The notes: generated by a model not told the origin, from the letters alone. A DNA stretch of 64,000 bases from Pseudomonadota bacterium (GCA_018241685.1 JAFEDJ010000046.1:1-64000); one strand, 5' to 3'; positions 37,501 to 45,871 are shown, counted from the first letter of the stretch. Made by a program: numbers and translations.

Positions 37501-40500
37501 TCCGCTTCCGCTTCCGCTTCCGCTTCCGCTTCCGCTTCCGGCACTGAAGCCTGCTCGGCAGGTGATATCTCTCCCAAGTCGAAGATGTCGAAGGACTCGA
37601 TGTCGTCGCGTGCTTCTAGAGGCTCGGGGATCTCGAAGGTATCGGTTTCGTCCAGCTCGACCGCTTCGGTGGGCTCCTCGGGCGGCAGAAGCTCTTCGAT
37701 CTCCAGGGCGTCCGTCACGATCGCCGGTTCTTCCTCGATGTCGAGGATGTCCAGTTCTTCTAGGGACTCCGGGATTGCTTGGTCGAGAGGCTCGATGGCA
37801 TCTGCTGCCGGGGGGGCCGCTTCGTCGTCACTGGGGAGATCGAAGCTGAGATCGAAGTCGACTGGGGTTGGAGCGGGTTCCTCGGTGAGTACTGTGCTCA
37901 GGCTGACTTCGGTCTCGTGCTCCCGTTCAGAAGCTGAGAGGTCGGTTGGCTGCGTCCGGGTGCGTGCCTCCTCGAAACTGAGGTCGGGGAAGTTGAGGTC
38001 AACGGCTTCGATTGCGCTGGCATGGGCTGCAGCGGCAAGCGTGAGGCTTTCGCCCAGGTCGGTGGCGGCGAAGTCCAGTTCGGGTAGCGTGATCGACGCT
38101 TCCAGGTCGACTTCCTGGGGTGCGCTGTCGAGGCTGATTTCGGTCAGTCCAGGTTCCGTCGGTGCTGCCTTGGGCTGCGTTTCGGCGGGTTTCGCCGGTT
38201 CGACTGCGGACGGTGGGGCTGTCTCGTTGCGCAGGCGGGCAGCGTCGGCGAGCAGGGCGCTGACGTCCTTATGATGGCCGGCCCCGGCTTCGAGTTGGTC
38301 GATCCAGGCAGAGAAGGCCTGCAAGCCATTGGCAATCAACCGCAGCAGTTCGCCGTCGACCGGTAGTTCGAGACGCAGCCAGTGGTTGAGGGTCTGCTCC
38401 ATGCCCCAGGCGGCTTCGCCGAAGTCCTTGAGCCCGACCATTCGGCCGCTGCCCTTGAGGGTATGGAAGCTGCGCCGGATGGCCGTGAGCACGTCCAAAT
38501 TGGACGGTTCCTTTGCCAGCTGGGCCAGGTTGGCGGCGATGGCGGCGCGGACATCGATGGCTTCTTCGATGAAGATCGCCAGCAGTTCCGCATCGATCTC
38601 CTCTTCGCTGGCATCTATGAGCCGGCTGGCCTCGGGGGACAGCGCTGGTGCTTCGGTGGCGGCGATGGGGGGCGGTTCGTTGAACAGCGTGCCGGCGTCG
38701 AGTAGGTTGAGGGCGTCGCGGGCCTGTTTCTCGAGCTCGGGGTCGGCGGTCAGTGAGGCGTCCTGGCGCAGACTCTCCAGGTTGATCTGGAGTTCGGTGC
38801 GCAGCCCGGAATCGTCGGGGTTGTTCTTCAGGGCCGCAGCGAGAGCGGCAGTTTCCCTGCGCTGCTGTGCGAGCCCAGCTTCGATGCTGTTAGGGGGGCG
38901 CTGGATCTCGGCATCCGGGTACAGGATGCGCTCAAGGTCGGCCGGACCGTGCTGCAGGGCTTCGACATAGATGCCGAGGGCTGACAGCCTGTGGGCGATC
39001 TCTTCGAAGTCCGGTTCTTCGGGCGACACCTCTTCACTGGTTGATAAGGCACGGATGCGGGCTGCGGCATCCTGAAGCAGGCGCACCGCAGCATCTTCGT
39101 TGAGGACCGACAAGGCCCCCTCGATCTGCTTGAGGGGGGCGCGCACGGCGGCGAGGATGTCCGTACGCGTGGGGGCGCGGAAGAAGCTATCCAGGTTCTG
39201 TTCGACGTCACCCAACGAGGTGAGGATCTCATGCGCCAACTGGCGGTTCAGGTGATGAGTCTGGACATCACTGTCGGCGATCACCAGCGGGGATACCTGC
39301 TCACCTCGCTGATGGGCTTGCAGGCGGGCCACTACTTGGGCGAGCTGGGCATCGCTGACGTCGTCACCATGCTGGTGATTGTCGAGGCGGGCTTCCAGCA
39401 GCAGCATCGTAGTCGCCATGTCCATGGACAGTGCATCGGTGAGCTGCAGAGGGTCCTGGCGCAGCCAGCGTGCTGTGGCACTCAACTCTTCGAGCAGCTC
39501 CGAGACGTCGGGCTGATCAATGGCTTGGGCCATTTCCGCCAGGGGGGCGATGGCGTCCTGGAAACGGGGCAGGCCGATGGCATTGCCCTTGGCGAACTGG
39601 TTCCAGGCCTCCTTCGCGTCGGTCAATCCGCTACGCAGTCCAGCGAGCAGCGGTGCCTGGGGGGTGTCGCTGATTGGGCGCTTTCCGGCCGGGATCAGGT
39701 ATTCGAGCTGATACGCGGCACGAATCGAGTCGATGGCCGGCGAGTGCGCGGAGGACATGGCGACCTGGTACAGCACGTCGCGCATCAGGCGCTCGGCGAC
39801 GACCCCGGAACCTTCGAGGACGCGCCGCATCTGGGCGTCGATGCGGCCGCAGAGTCGCTTGCTGGCCGCGTCCGCCGGGATGCCTTGAAGGCCGAGGGCG
39901 TCGAAGAATGCCGAGCAAGCGAGCCAGAAGGCACGCGCGGCCGGAACTGTCTGCAGATCTTCGATGCCGCTGGTGGCCTCGCGCATTTCCTGCGGGCCAG
40001 ATGGGTCCTGAGGGGCGCGGAACCACTTGAGCAGCCCGCGCTCGAAGCGGCTGCGCAGGGCGCGCAAGTGCTTCGGGTCGTTGCTGTCGATGGCCGGCGC
40101 CGCAAAATCCGGACGCAGGTTTAGATCGGGGAAGAACAGCTCGCTGGGCGTCGGTGCTTCCTGGCCACGAGCCGCCGCCAGTTCGGCGTATAGCTCGAAG
40201 AGCCGCAGGGCCTGATCGGGTTGCCCACGGGCCAACTCGTCGAGGTAGTTGCCGATGGCCGCAATGCAGCGGGCGGCCAACTGGGCGATCTCGGGCGTGC
40301 AGGCGATCTGTTGCGAAGCCAGTTCTCCGAGCAGGCGGTCAAGCTGGTCGGAGAACTGGGTCAGTCCGTCCAGTCCGACGATGGACAGTGCGCCGTGCGC
40401 CTGGTGCAGGTGGGTCTGGGCAAATTTGATCTGGCCGAGGCGGTCGGGGCTCGAGCTGGCTTCGGCCAGCGCGTCCGCCGCCCGTCCTAGGGCCAGATCG

Positions 40501-40559
40501 ATCTCGCCTTTGACCCAGGTCAGCGGACCCAGGTCGAGTTCGTGTGCAGGGCTCATCAA
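34590..40559 (-). CDS. chpA: ChpA/PilL-type hybrid chemotaxis histidine kinase
   Basis: This 1989-residue cytoplasmic protein is the CheA of the Pil-Chp system that controls type IV pili. Hpt-like cores are visible near residue 55 (HQAHGALSIVGL), 697 (FHTLKGSGRMVGL), 1125 (AAHTLAGISG) and 1298 (LLHTLKGSARMVG); one near 476 has Glu where His is expected (KQIEGALSVL). A very acidic linker spans about 780-1080 and includes an (EA)n tract. The CheA dimerisation and ATPase domains (HLVRNAVAHGIE near 1580), a CheW-like domain, and a C-terminal receiver (IADIEMPRMDG, Asp near 1918) follow. It is shorter than P. aeruginosa ChpA (about 2470 residues). It is the last gene of pilG-pilH-pilI-pilJ-chpA. 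Confidence 0.93.
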   Translation of the reverse strand: MMSPAHELDLGPLTWVKGEIDLALGRAADALAEASSSPDRLGQIKFAQTHLHQAHGALSIVGLDGLTQFSDQLDRLLGELASQQIACTPEIAQLAARCIAAIGNYLDELARGQPDQALRLFELYAELAAARGQEAPTPSELFFPDLNLRPDFAAPAIDSNDPKHLRALRSRFERGLLKWFRAPQDPSGPQEMREATSGIEDLQTVPAARAFWLACSAFFDALGLQGIPADAASKRLCGRIDAQMRRVLEGSGVVAERLMRDVLYQVAMSSAHSPAIDSIRAAYQLEYLIPAGKRPISDTPQAPLLAGLRSGLTDAKEAWNQFAKGNAIGLPRFQDAIAPLAEMAQAIDQPDVSELLEELSATARWLRQDPLQLTDALSMDMATTMLLLEARLDNHQHGDDVSDAQLAQVVARLQAHQRGEQVSPLVIADSDVQTHHLNRQLAHEILTSLGDVEQNLDSFFRAPTRTDILAAVRAPLKQIEGALSVLNEDAAVRLLQDAAARIRALSTSEEVSPEEPDFEEIAHRLSALGIYVEALQHGPADLERILYPDAEIQRPPNSIEAGLAQQRRETAALAAALKNNPDDSGLRTELQINLESLRQDASLTADPELEKQARDALNLLDAGTLFNEPPPIAATEAPALSPEASRLIDASEEEIDAELLAIFIEEAIDVRAAIAANLAQLAKEPSNLDVLTAIRRSFHTLKGSGRMVGLKDFGEAAWGMEQTLNHWLRLELPVDGELLRLIANGLQAFSAWIDQLEAGAGHHKDVSALLADAARLRNETAPPSAVEPAKPAETQPKAAPTEPGLTEISLDSAPQEVDLEASITLPELDFAATDLGESLTLAAAAHASAIEAVDLNFPDLSFEEARTRTQPTDLSASEREHETEVSLSTVLTEEPAPTPVDFDLSFDLPSDDEAAPPAADAIEPLDQAIPESLEELDILDIEEEPAIVTDALEIEELLPPEEPTEAVELDETDTFEIPEPLEARDDIESFDIFDLGEISPAEQASVPEAEAEAEAEAEAEQIVAEFPAEVVLEEPLPLEDLELTAEAVEELEEVEAPPTEHLPPEEEIVAPPETAIGPDEVRFGGITLSRPLFDLYLAEARQHVATLRQELSRLPANPTQTPATVSIRAAHTLAGISGTAHFSAPQQLAKALELAQQRLADLDKAPSATQAEVLIDSAAALESMVVQLGARVLPAPEPELITRLDAIQASHLADIISLPTETAPPELVTATLRPREEALARATESSPPATQLRDDLDPELLPIFLDEGNELLDHLDTALRAWRAAPAETSHPSGVARLLHTLKGSARMVGAMNLGQNLHDLETRLERARTQDPGGSAIVDEIEAALDQARQTLDTLQSSQTATSPAQHEGEAPAEEAAPLQPGEAASPAARTQLRVDASRVDQFVNEAGEISIARTRIEGELRTLRRSLLDLTENVIRLRNQLREVEIQADTQMQSRLSQVETQHTEFDPLEMDRYTRLQELTRMMAESVGDVTTVQQNLLRNLDGAESALHAQSRMARELQQSLMHVRMVPFDSLAERLYRLVRQTAKELGRRANLDIIGGQIEIDRSVLDAMSGPLAHLVRNAVAHGIETPEARRAAGKPEIGQITLKIAHEGNEVLIEFRDDGAGLDFTRIRRHAIDSGLISADEDTDDKRLTNLIFVPGFSTASLSSLAGRGVGMDVVKSETAAVGGRISVDTTPGEGTIFRIHLPLTLAVTQALLVRAANRTFAIPSSMVAQVLELKAEALEKIRGDHGTDWLGEHYGYRYLPRLLGDKVSQPQVERFNWVLLLRAGSETLALHVDALRGNQEIVVKNAGPQYARMVGYSGATVLGDGEIVLILNPVALAGRSPDASDDETPIQAGASTPSQPTVMVVDDSLTVRKITGRLLEREGYRVVTAKDGVDALEQLLTVTPDVVIADIEMPRMDGFDLTRNIRADARLKAVPIIMITSRTAEKHKRYAEEIGVNHYLGKPYDEDVLLGLIHNFVTTPA
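37501..37540. repeat. Hexanucleotide tandem repeat inside chpA
   Basis: TCCGCT is repeated six times plus four bases, 40 bp with no interruption. Read on the minus strand it encodes an (Glu-Ala)n run at about residues 1006-1020 of ChpA. Because the unit is 6 bp, gain or loss of copies would lengthen or shorten the linker without a frameshift. Confidence 0.95.
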
Positions 40560-40594
40560 TGGTTCTTCGGCGAAATCCGTGCGCTATCGGGGTC

Positions 40595-42715
40595 TCAGAC
40601 CTTGAAGCCGGAGACGGAACCCTTGAGTTCGACGGCCAGGTCGGCCAGTTCGCCGATGGAAACGGCGGTCTGCTGGGTACCGGTGGTCGTGCGGTCGGTG
40701 ATGGCGAGAATGTTCTTCATCTTCTCGGCCACCTGGGTTGCGGCCTTGGCCTGAACTTCGGTACTGACCGAGATGCGTTCGATCAGCTCCGCGGTTTCGG
40801 CGGACACGCGCTCAATCTCCGCCAGTTCCTGGCCAGCGGTTTCGGACAGGTGGGCACCGTCCACCACGTCGCGGGTTGCGTTTTCCATGGCCGCCACGGC
40901 GTCGCCGGTGTCGGTCTGAATGGTCTTCACGATCGCGCCGATCTGCTTGGTGGCCTCGGCGGAGCGTTCGGCGAGGCGCTGCACTTCTTCGGCAACCACC
41001 GAGAAGCCGCGACCGGCTTCGCCGGCCGAGGCCGCCTGGATGGCGGCGTTGAGGGCGAGCACGTTGGTCTGTTCGGTAATGTCGGAAATCAGTTCCACGA
41101 TTTCGCCGATCTCCTGTGAGGATTCGCCGAGGCGCTTGATGCGCTTGGAGGTTTCCTGGATCTTTTCGCGGATGTCGTTCATGCCCTTGATGGTGTCTTC
41201 CACCGCGACGGCACCCTTCTGGGCGGCCTGCAGGGAGCGCCGTGCGACCTGGGCGGACTGCAGTGCATCTTCGGATGCGGCGCTCATGGAACTGGCCATG
41301 TTCTGGGCTGTTTCCCCGGCGAGGCGCAGTTCCTGGGCCTGACGTTCGGTGGCGGCCAACAGTTCATCGGATGTCTGCTGGGCGGACTCGGTGGCCGAGG
41401 TCACGCGGATCGCGGCGTCGTTGATGCGGCGTACCAGCACCGAGAGCTCTTCGATGGTGTAGTTCACCGAGTCGGCGATGGCGCCGGTGATGTCTTCCGT
41501 CACCGTGGCGCGGACAGTAAGGTCGCCGTCGGCCAGATCGCCCATCTCGTTCATCAGTCGCAGAATGGCCTGCTGGGTGTTGTTCCGCTCGGCTTCGGCG
41601 GACTCTCGCAGACGCTCGGCGGCAAGACGGCGGCGAGCGATGTCATCGTTATAGGTCTTGGCCATCAGGGCCAGGCTGGCCAGCGTGATCAGTGCACAGA
41701 GGATGATCGCCAGGCTGACCCAGGTGAAGAAGCCGGTGTAGCCGCGGGTGTAAGCGTCGGTCAGTGCGGAGGTCTTTTCAAGCAGCGGGCCGGAGTTCTG
41801 GAAGATGTGGCTGCCAGCCTGCTTGGCCTGCACCAGAAGCTGGATGTTGCCGAGGATCTCCATCACCGAGGCGAGGTTGTCTTTGCTGACCTTCTCCAGT
41901 TCGGTGAGTTTGGTCTTGGCATCGCTGCCATCGGCGGTCATCTTCTGCAGCTGTTCGATGAGGTCGCGGAATGTGTTGGTGTCCTTGCCGAGCAGGAAGG
42001 CGACTTCGGGGTCGATGGCGTTGGCGACCAGCAGTGCGTTGGCGTTCTTGGCGATACGCTGGGTCAGCATCACCACCTGGTTGGCGACGGCGATCTCGCG
42101 GGCCGATGCACCGCCTTGCAGCTTGAGGGAGGCGACCTGTTCGGAGAGTTCGAGCAGTTGGGGATTCTTTGTGTTGATGGTGCCAACGGCCTTGCCCAGG
42201 CTGGTGAGGTTTTTTTCCTGGCCGAGGAGGGCGGTGGCATCTTTATCGGTCTTCTGCCACAGCTCCGTCACGGCAGCGAGCTCGTCGGTGGCTGCGCTGG
42301 CACCTCCCGGCACGCTGGCCCCGTTCACGTCGCCGCCGTTGGTTACTGCCTCAAGGAGCGTATTGAATTGCTCGCGGCTGTTCTTCAGTTCGATGAAGGC
42401 CTTAGGGTCACCCTGCAGGGTCAGTTGGCTGGCCTTGGCGATTTGCTGGGAGAGCGTGCGCATCTCACCGCCGGCCGTCACGTAGGCCGTGCCGAAGTGG
42501 CTGACGCGGATCTGATAAAGGACGAAGGCACCGGTCAGCGCGGCGAAGATCAGGAAGGGAACGCGCAGGATGCGCAATTGCTCGGTGGACGATTTGCCGG
42601 CCAGGAAGGGCAGCGAAGCCTTGATGGCCCCGTCTCCCGAATCAAGAATCGTATCCACATTGCCGGAGGCGGGCTTGCTGCTGCCCTTAGACAGCCCTGG
42701 TAGCTTGAATGCCAT
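40595..42715 (-). CDS. pilJ: PilJ, methyl-accepting chemoreceptor of the Pil-Chp system
   Basis: The 706-residue receptor has a first transmembrane helix at about residues 48-68 (LRVPFLIFAALTGAFVLYQI), a periplasmic PilJ-type sensing region of about 260 residues, a second helix at about 330-350 (WVSLAIILCALITLASLALM), HAMP, and a signalling domain. The tip sequence reads NVLALNAAIQAASAGEAGRG, with the Gln typical of PilJ in place of the usual Glu. It should signal surface contact or pilus state to ChpA through PilI. A TGAGGA ribosome site precedes the ATG. chpA follows after 35 bases. Confidence 0.93.
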   Translation of the reverse strand: MAFKLPGLSKGSSKPASGNVDTILDSGDGAIKASLPFLAGKSSTEQLRILRVPFLIFAALTGAFVLYQIRVSHFGTAYVTAGGEMRTLSQQIAKASQLTLQGDPKAFIELKNSREQFNTLLEAVTNGGDVNGASVPGGASAATDELAAVTELWQKTDKDATALLGQEKNLTSLGKAVGTINTKNPQLLELSEQVASLKLQGGASAREIAVANQVVMLTQRIAKNANALLVANAIDPEVAFLLGKDTNTFRDLIEQLQKMTADGSDAKTKLTELEKVSKDNLASVMEILGNIQLLVQAKQAGSHIFQNSGPLLEKTSALTDAYTRGYTGFFTWVSLAIILCALITLASLALMAKTYNDDIARRRLAAERLRESAEAERNNTQQAILRLMNEMGDLADGDLTVRATVTEDITGAIADSVNYTIEELSVLVRRINDAAIRVTSATESAQQTSDELLAATERQAQELRLAGETAQNMASSMSAASEDALQSAQVARRSLQAAQKGAVAVEDTIKGMNDIREKIQETSKRIKRLGESSQEIGEIVELISDITEQTNVLALNAAIQAASAGEAGRGFSVVAEEVQRLAERSAEATKQIGAIVKTIQTDTGDAVAAMENATRDVVDGAHLSETAGQELAEIERVSAETAELIERISVSTEVQAKAATQVAEKMKNILAITDRTTTGTQQTAVSIGELADLAVELKGSVSGFKV

Positions 42716-42763
42716 ATTATCCTCATCAGCGGATCGAGCCCGCTGTATCTCCCGAATTGAATT

Positions 42764-43279
42764 TTACGAAAGCGCGGCGTCCAGAAAGCGCGAGTGATTG
42801 AGCAGTGCCGGTACCTTGAGCCGGGTCCAGGAACTCCCTCGACTGTCCTGCATGCGCTCTCCGATCCACGGCTGATCTTCGTCAGCAGGGGCCGGCACAG
42901 GGATGAAGTCTTCGATGGAGCGCAGGCCCAGCGCACGGGTCACCAGCAACGCGGAGTTGAGGCCGTGGCGCACTCCGACGAGCAGCAAGCGGGCATGGCC
43001 GACCGGTGCGATGGGTGGTTCGCCATGGAAAGCGGCGAAATCGACGACGCTGAACAGGTTGCCACGCACGCTGGCCAGACCACGGAACCACGGATGGGTC
43101 AGCGGTACGGGGGCCAGGGGCGGGACGGCGAGAATCTCGCCGGCTTCGGTGAGATCCACGAGCCAGTTCCGGCCACCGGCCTGAACGGCGAGCAACGCCG
43201 AGGCCCGGTTGTCGCGGGCTTCGGCCAGACGTCGGGCGAGGCCGGCCTGGAATTCATGGAGGCTGATCCGTTTGGCCAT
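42764..43279 (-). CDS. pilI: PilI, CheW-like coupling protein
   Basis: The 171-residue protein has a CheW-like domain: LVDLTEAGEILAVPPLAPVP, WFRGLASVRGNLFSVVDFAAF and a C-terminal PALLNHSRFLDAAL. It links the PilJ receptor to the ChpA kinase. It lies 7 bases after pilH and 48 bases before pilJ, in the canonical pilG-pilH-pilI-pilJ-chpA order. Confidence 0.92.
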   Translation of the reverse strand: MAKRISLHEFQAGLARRLAEARDNRASALLAVQAGGRNWLVDLTEAGEILAVPPLAPVPLTHPWFRGLASVRGNLFSVVDFAAFHGEPPIAPVGHARLLLVGVRHGLNSALLVTRALGLRSIEDFIPVPAPADEDQPWIGERMQDSRGSSWTRLKVPALLNHSRFLDAALS

Positions 43280-43286
43280 GGGATGC

Positions 43287-43652
43287 TCAGCCGAGGGCGC
43301 GGATCTTGTCGAGCAGCGCGGCGTGATCGATGGGCTTGACCATGTAGTCGTGTGCGCCCTGACGGAGACCCCAGATCTTGTCTGTTTCCTGCCCCTTGCT
43401 GGTGCACATGATCACAGGGATGTTGCGGGTGCTGTCATCCCGGGAAATCGTGCGGGTCGCCTGATAGCCATTGATACCGGGCATCACGACGTCCATCAGG
43501 ATCAGGTCGGGCTGCTCGCTCTTGCTCTTCAGCACCGCCTCTTCTCCGTTTTCAGCGGTCACCACCTGGTAGCCATTTTTCACCAGTACTTCCGACAGGG
43601 CCAGGCGCTCCGTCGGGGAGTCATCTACAACAAGGATTTTCTTGATCGGCAT
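43287..43652 (-). CDS. pilH: PilH, single-domain response regulator
   Basis: The 121-residue receiver-only protein has the acidic pocket (ILVVDDSPTERLAL), phospho-acceptor Asp54 (LILMDVVMPG), a Thr/Ser switch (VIMCTSKGQETD) and the conserved lysine in YMVKPI. In Pseudomonas, PilH is phosphorylated by ChpA and opposes or resets PilG signalling for pilus retraction. It follows pilG by 17 bases. Confidence 0.93.
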   Translation of the reverse strand: MPIKKILVVDDSPTERLALSEVLVKNGYQVVTAENGEEAVLKSKSEQPDLILMDVVMPGINGYQATRTISRDDSTRNIPVIMCTSKGQETDKIWGLRQGAHDYMVKPIDHAALLDKIRALG

Positions 43653-43669
43653 GGACGCGTTTCTTGCAA

Positions 43670-44068
43670 TCAGTCGTTGGTGGAGGCCTGGCCCGCCTGG
43701 GTGTGGTTGGCCACGGAGCGCAGCAGGCTTTCCTTGGTGAAGGGTTTGGTCAGGTATTCGTCGGAGCCGGCGAGACGACCACGGGCACGGTCGAACAGGC
43801 CGTCCTTGGACGACAGCATGATCACCGGGGTGGCCTTGAGGCGCGCGTTCTTCTTGATCAGGGCGCAGGTCTGATAGCCGTCGAGGCGCGGCATCATGAT
43901 GTCCACAAAGATCAGGTCGGGGGCATGGTCGGCGATCTTGGACAGCGCGTCGAAGCCGTCTTCGGCCAGCACGACTTGGCAGCCGGCCTGAGCGAGAAAG
44001 ATCTCCGCACTGCGGCGGATGGTGTTGCTGTCGTCGATGACCATGACCTTGATGCCACTGAGATTCAC
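43670..44068 (-). CDS. pilG: PilG, single-domain response regulator
   Basis: The 132-residue receiver-only protein has VMVIDDSNTIRRSAEIFL, phospho-acceptor Asp56 (LIFVDIMMPRLDGYQTC), and the lysine motif YLTKPFTKESLL. It is the PilG type, whose phosphorylated form promotes pilus extension and cAMP synthesis in Pseudomonas. It is the first gene of the Pil-Chp operon, preceded by a rubredoxin gene 73 bases upstream on the same strand. Confidence 0.93.
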   Translation of the reverse strand: MNLSGIKVMVIDDSNTIRRSAEIFLAQAGCQVVLAEDGFDALSKIADHAPDLIFVDIMMPRLDGYQTCALIKKNARLKATPVIMLSSKDGLFDRARGRLAGSDEYLTKPFTKESLLRSVANHTQAGQASTND

Positions 44069-44141
44069 CGGGGACCTCCGGAAGCGGTTCGGATGGTGTG
44101 CTCTTTATACATGGTACGGGTCTTGGGAATGGTCGGATGGA

Positions 44142-44321
44142 TCAGATGGCAACCATCTCGAAATCTTCCTTGCGGGCACCACATTCGGGGCAGGTCCAGT
44201 TCGGAGGGATGTCTTCCCAGCGGGTGCAGGGTGCGATGCCCTCATCCGGTGAACCGGCTGCTTCGTCGTAGATGAAGCCACAGATCAGACACATCCAGGT
44301 CTTGTAGGGAGGATTTGCCAT
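44142..44321 (-). CDS. Rubredoxin
   Basis: A 59-codon frame from ATG 44321 encodes a complete rubredoxin: MCLICGFIYDEAAGSPDEGI and NWTCPECGARKEDFEM. The four iron ligands are Cys11, Cys14, Cys44 and Cys47 in two CxxCG knuckles. A fifth cysteine (Cys32, in APCTRWEDIP) replaces the Gly common at that place. Rubredoxins are small one-electron carriers in the cytoplasm. The gene is divergent from thiD and lies just upstream of pilG; a rubredoxin in this position is common in beta- and gammaproteobacteria. Confidence 0.93.
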   Translation of the reverse strand: MANPPYKTWMCLICGFIYDEAAGSPDEGIAPCTRWEDIPPNWTCPECGARKEDFEMVAI

Positions 44322-44346
44322 TTGGGTGCGGCGTAGTGATTTCGGC

Positions 44347-44352
44347 TAGAAT
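44347..44352 (+). promoter_or_regulatory. Putative -10 element for thiD-thiE-hemL
   Basis: TAGAAT lies 60 bases before the thiD ATG in the rubredoxin/thiD divergent gap. A TTGGGT 19 bases further upstream is a poor -35. No TPP riboswitch (thi-box) is recognisable in the leader. Confidence 0.3.
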
Positions 44353-44412
44353 CGCTTGGATCGTGAATGGTAGCGCAGTCGCAGTTAAATTTGTGCGTCC
44401 TTGTTTCTCCGA

Positions 44413-45252
44413 ATGACTATATCCCGTAATGATCCTGGTCCTCCCCTAGTCCTTGTTTTTGCTGCATCCGATCCAACCGGCGGTGCGGGCATTCAGGCGG
44501 ATATTATGACGTTGTCAGGGATGGGTTGCCACCCCCTGACGGTTATCACCGCGTTGACCGTCCAGGATACGGCTGGCGTGGAGGATGTAATGGCGATCGA
44601 CGCCGACTTTGTCGCCGAGCAGGCCCGGGCGGTCCTTGAGGACATGCCGGTGAAGGCCTTCAAGCTCGGTGTGCTGGGCAGCGTCGACAACATTGCGGCT
44701 ATTGCCGAGATCATTTCCGACTATCCGCATGTGCCGGTGGTCGTTGATCCGGTGGTGGCTTCGGGGCGGGGGGACGAACTCGCTTCGGAGGCGATGCTGG
44801 AGGCCATGCGAGAGCTCATCTTGCCGCAGGCCACTGTCATCACCCCCAACACGATCGAGGCGCGCCGCCTGGCGGACCTGCATCGGGACGGGCACGACGA
44901 AGGTTCCCTTTACGATTGTGCCACCCGGCTGCTGAATTCGGGCTGCGAACACGTGTTGATTACCGGTTCCCACGCCCAGACGCCCCAAGTCATCAATACT
45001 CTCTACGGCCGTGGCGGTGTGATCCGCACCGATACCTGGGAGCGCCTGCCGGGCAGCTACCATGGTTCCGGCTGCACGCTGGCGTCCGCGGTGGCGGCAG
45101 CGCTGGCCCACGGCATGGAGATGTCGGCGGCGGTCCAGGAGGCCCAGCGTTTCACGTGGAGGACGCTGGAGGCGGCCTTCCGGCCCGGCATGGGGCAGCA
45201 CATTCCCGATCGATTTTTCTGGTCCAGGCCGAGCCTGGTGGATGAGGGCTGA
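44413..45252 (+). CDS. thiD: Hydroxymethylpyrimidine/phosphomethylpyrimidine kinase
   Basis: ThiD phosphorylates HMP and HMP-phosphate to HMP-diphosphate for thiamine synthesis. The 279-residue protein has the ribokinase-like start VFAASDPTGGAGIQADI, LGVLGSV, VVVDPVVASGRGDEL, TPNTIEARRL, and the anion-hole motif GSYHGSGCTLASAVAAALA. ATG 44413 gives the family N terminus; an in-frame TTG at 44401 is less likely. It overlaps nothing but is only 4 bases from thiE. Confidence 0.94.
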   Translation: MTISRNDPGPPLVLVFAASDPTGGAGIQADIMTLSGMGCHPLTVITALTVQDTAGVEDVMAIDADFVAEQARAVLEDMPVKAFKLGVLGSVDNIAAIAEIISDYPHVPVVVDPVVASGRGDELASEAMLEAMRELILPQATVITPNTIEARRLADLHRDGHDEGSLYDCATRLLNSGCEHVLITGSHAQTPQVINTLYGRGGVIRTDTWERLPGSYHGSGCTLASAVAAALAHGMEMSAAVQEAQRFTWRTLEAAFRPGMGQHIPDRFFWSRPSLVDEG

Positions 45253-45256
45253 AGCG

Positions 45257-45871
45257 ATGTTCGGACGTGGTCTTTATCTAGTGACGCCGGACTGGAACGA
45301 CACCGAGGCGCTGGCTACAGCCCTCGCGGAGGTTTTGCCTGCCCGGCCGGCCCTGGTCCAGTACCGCAACAAGAATGCCGATCCGTCCGTGAGGCGGGAG
45401 CAGGCGGTCCGCCTGCTGGCCTTGTGCCGTGAGGCTGGCGTGCCGCTGGTGCTCAACGACGATCTGGCGCTGGCGCTGGAGATCGGTGCCGATGGTGTCC
45501 ACCTGGGCCGTGACGACGGCGATCCGGCGGTGGCCCGGCGGGCACTCGGCACGCAGCGCATCCTCGGCGTCAGTTGCTATGGAGAGTGGCCGCGGGCGGT
45601 GGCGGCGGCGGCGGCCGGTGTCGACTACATCGCCTTTGGCGCCATGTATCCGTCTTCCACTAAACCTGCTGCAGTGCCGGCGCCCCTCGACATCCTGACC
45701 CGTGCCAAGTGCGAGCTCGGCCTGCCGGTGGCGGCCATCGGCGGCATCACTGTCGACAATGCCCCGGCGCTGATCGAGGCCGGCGCCGACCTGCTGGCCG
45801 TCATCAGCGACGTATTTGCAGCCCCCGCTCCGGCCGCCCGTGCGGCCGCTTACGCCGGGCTGTTCGATTGA
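45257..45871 (+). CDS. thiE: Thiamine-phosphate synthase
   Basis: ThiE couples HMP-diphosphate with thiazole phosphate to make thiamine phosphate. The 204-residue TIM-barrel protein shows GLYLVTPDW, VQYRNKNAD, LVLNDDLALALEIGADGVHL, GVSCYG, YIAFGAMYPSSTKP and VAAIGGIT. Start ATG 45257 has GAGGG about 9 bases upstream, and an in-frame ATG at 45242 would overlap thiD. It sits between thiD and hemL in one unit. Confidence 0.94.
   Translation: MFGRGLYLVTPDWNDTEALATALAEVLPARPALVQYRNKNADPSVRREQAVRLLALCREAGVPLVLNDDLALALEIGADGVHLGRDDGDPAVARRALGTQRILGVSCYGEWPRAVAAAAAGVDYIAFGAMYPSSTKPAAVPAPLDILTRAKCELGLPVAAIGGITVDNAPALIEAGADLLAVISDVFAAPAPAARAAAYAGLFD

Noticed and set aside
37501..37540. CRISPR-like or structural repeat
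   Set aside because: A simple 6-bp tandem repeat inside a coding frame, with no spacers; recorded as a microsatellite instead.
44322..44412. TPP riboswitch before thiD
   Set aside because: The leader is about 60 bases and lacks recognisable thi-box helices or the CUGAGA core.
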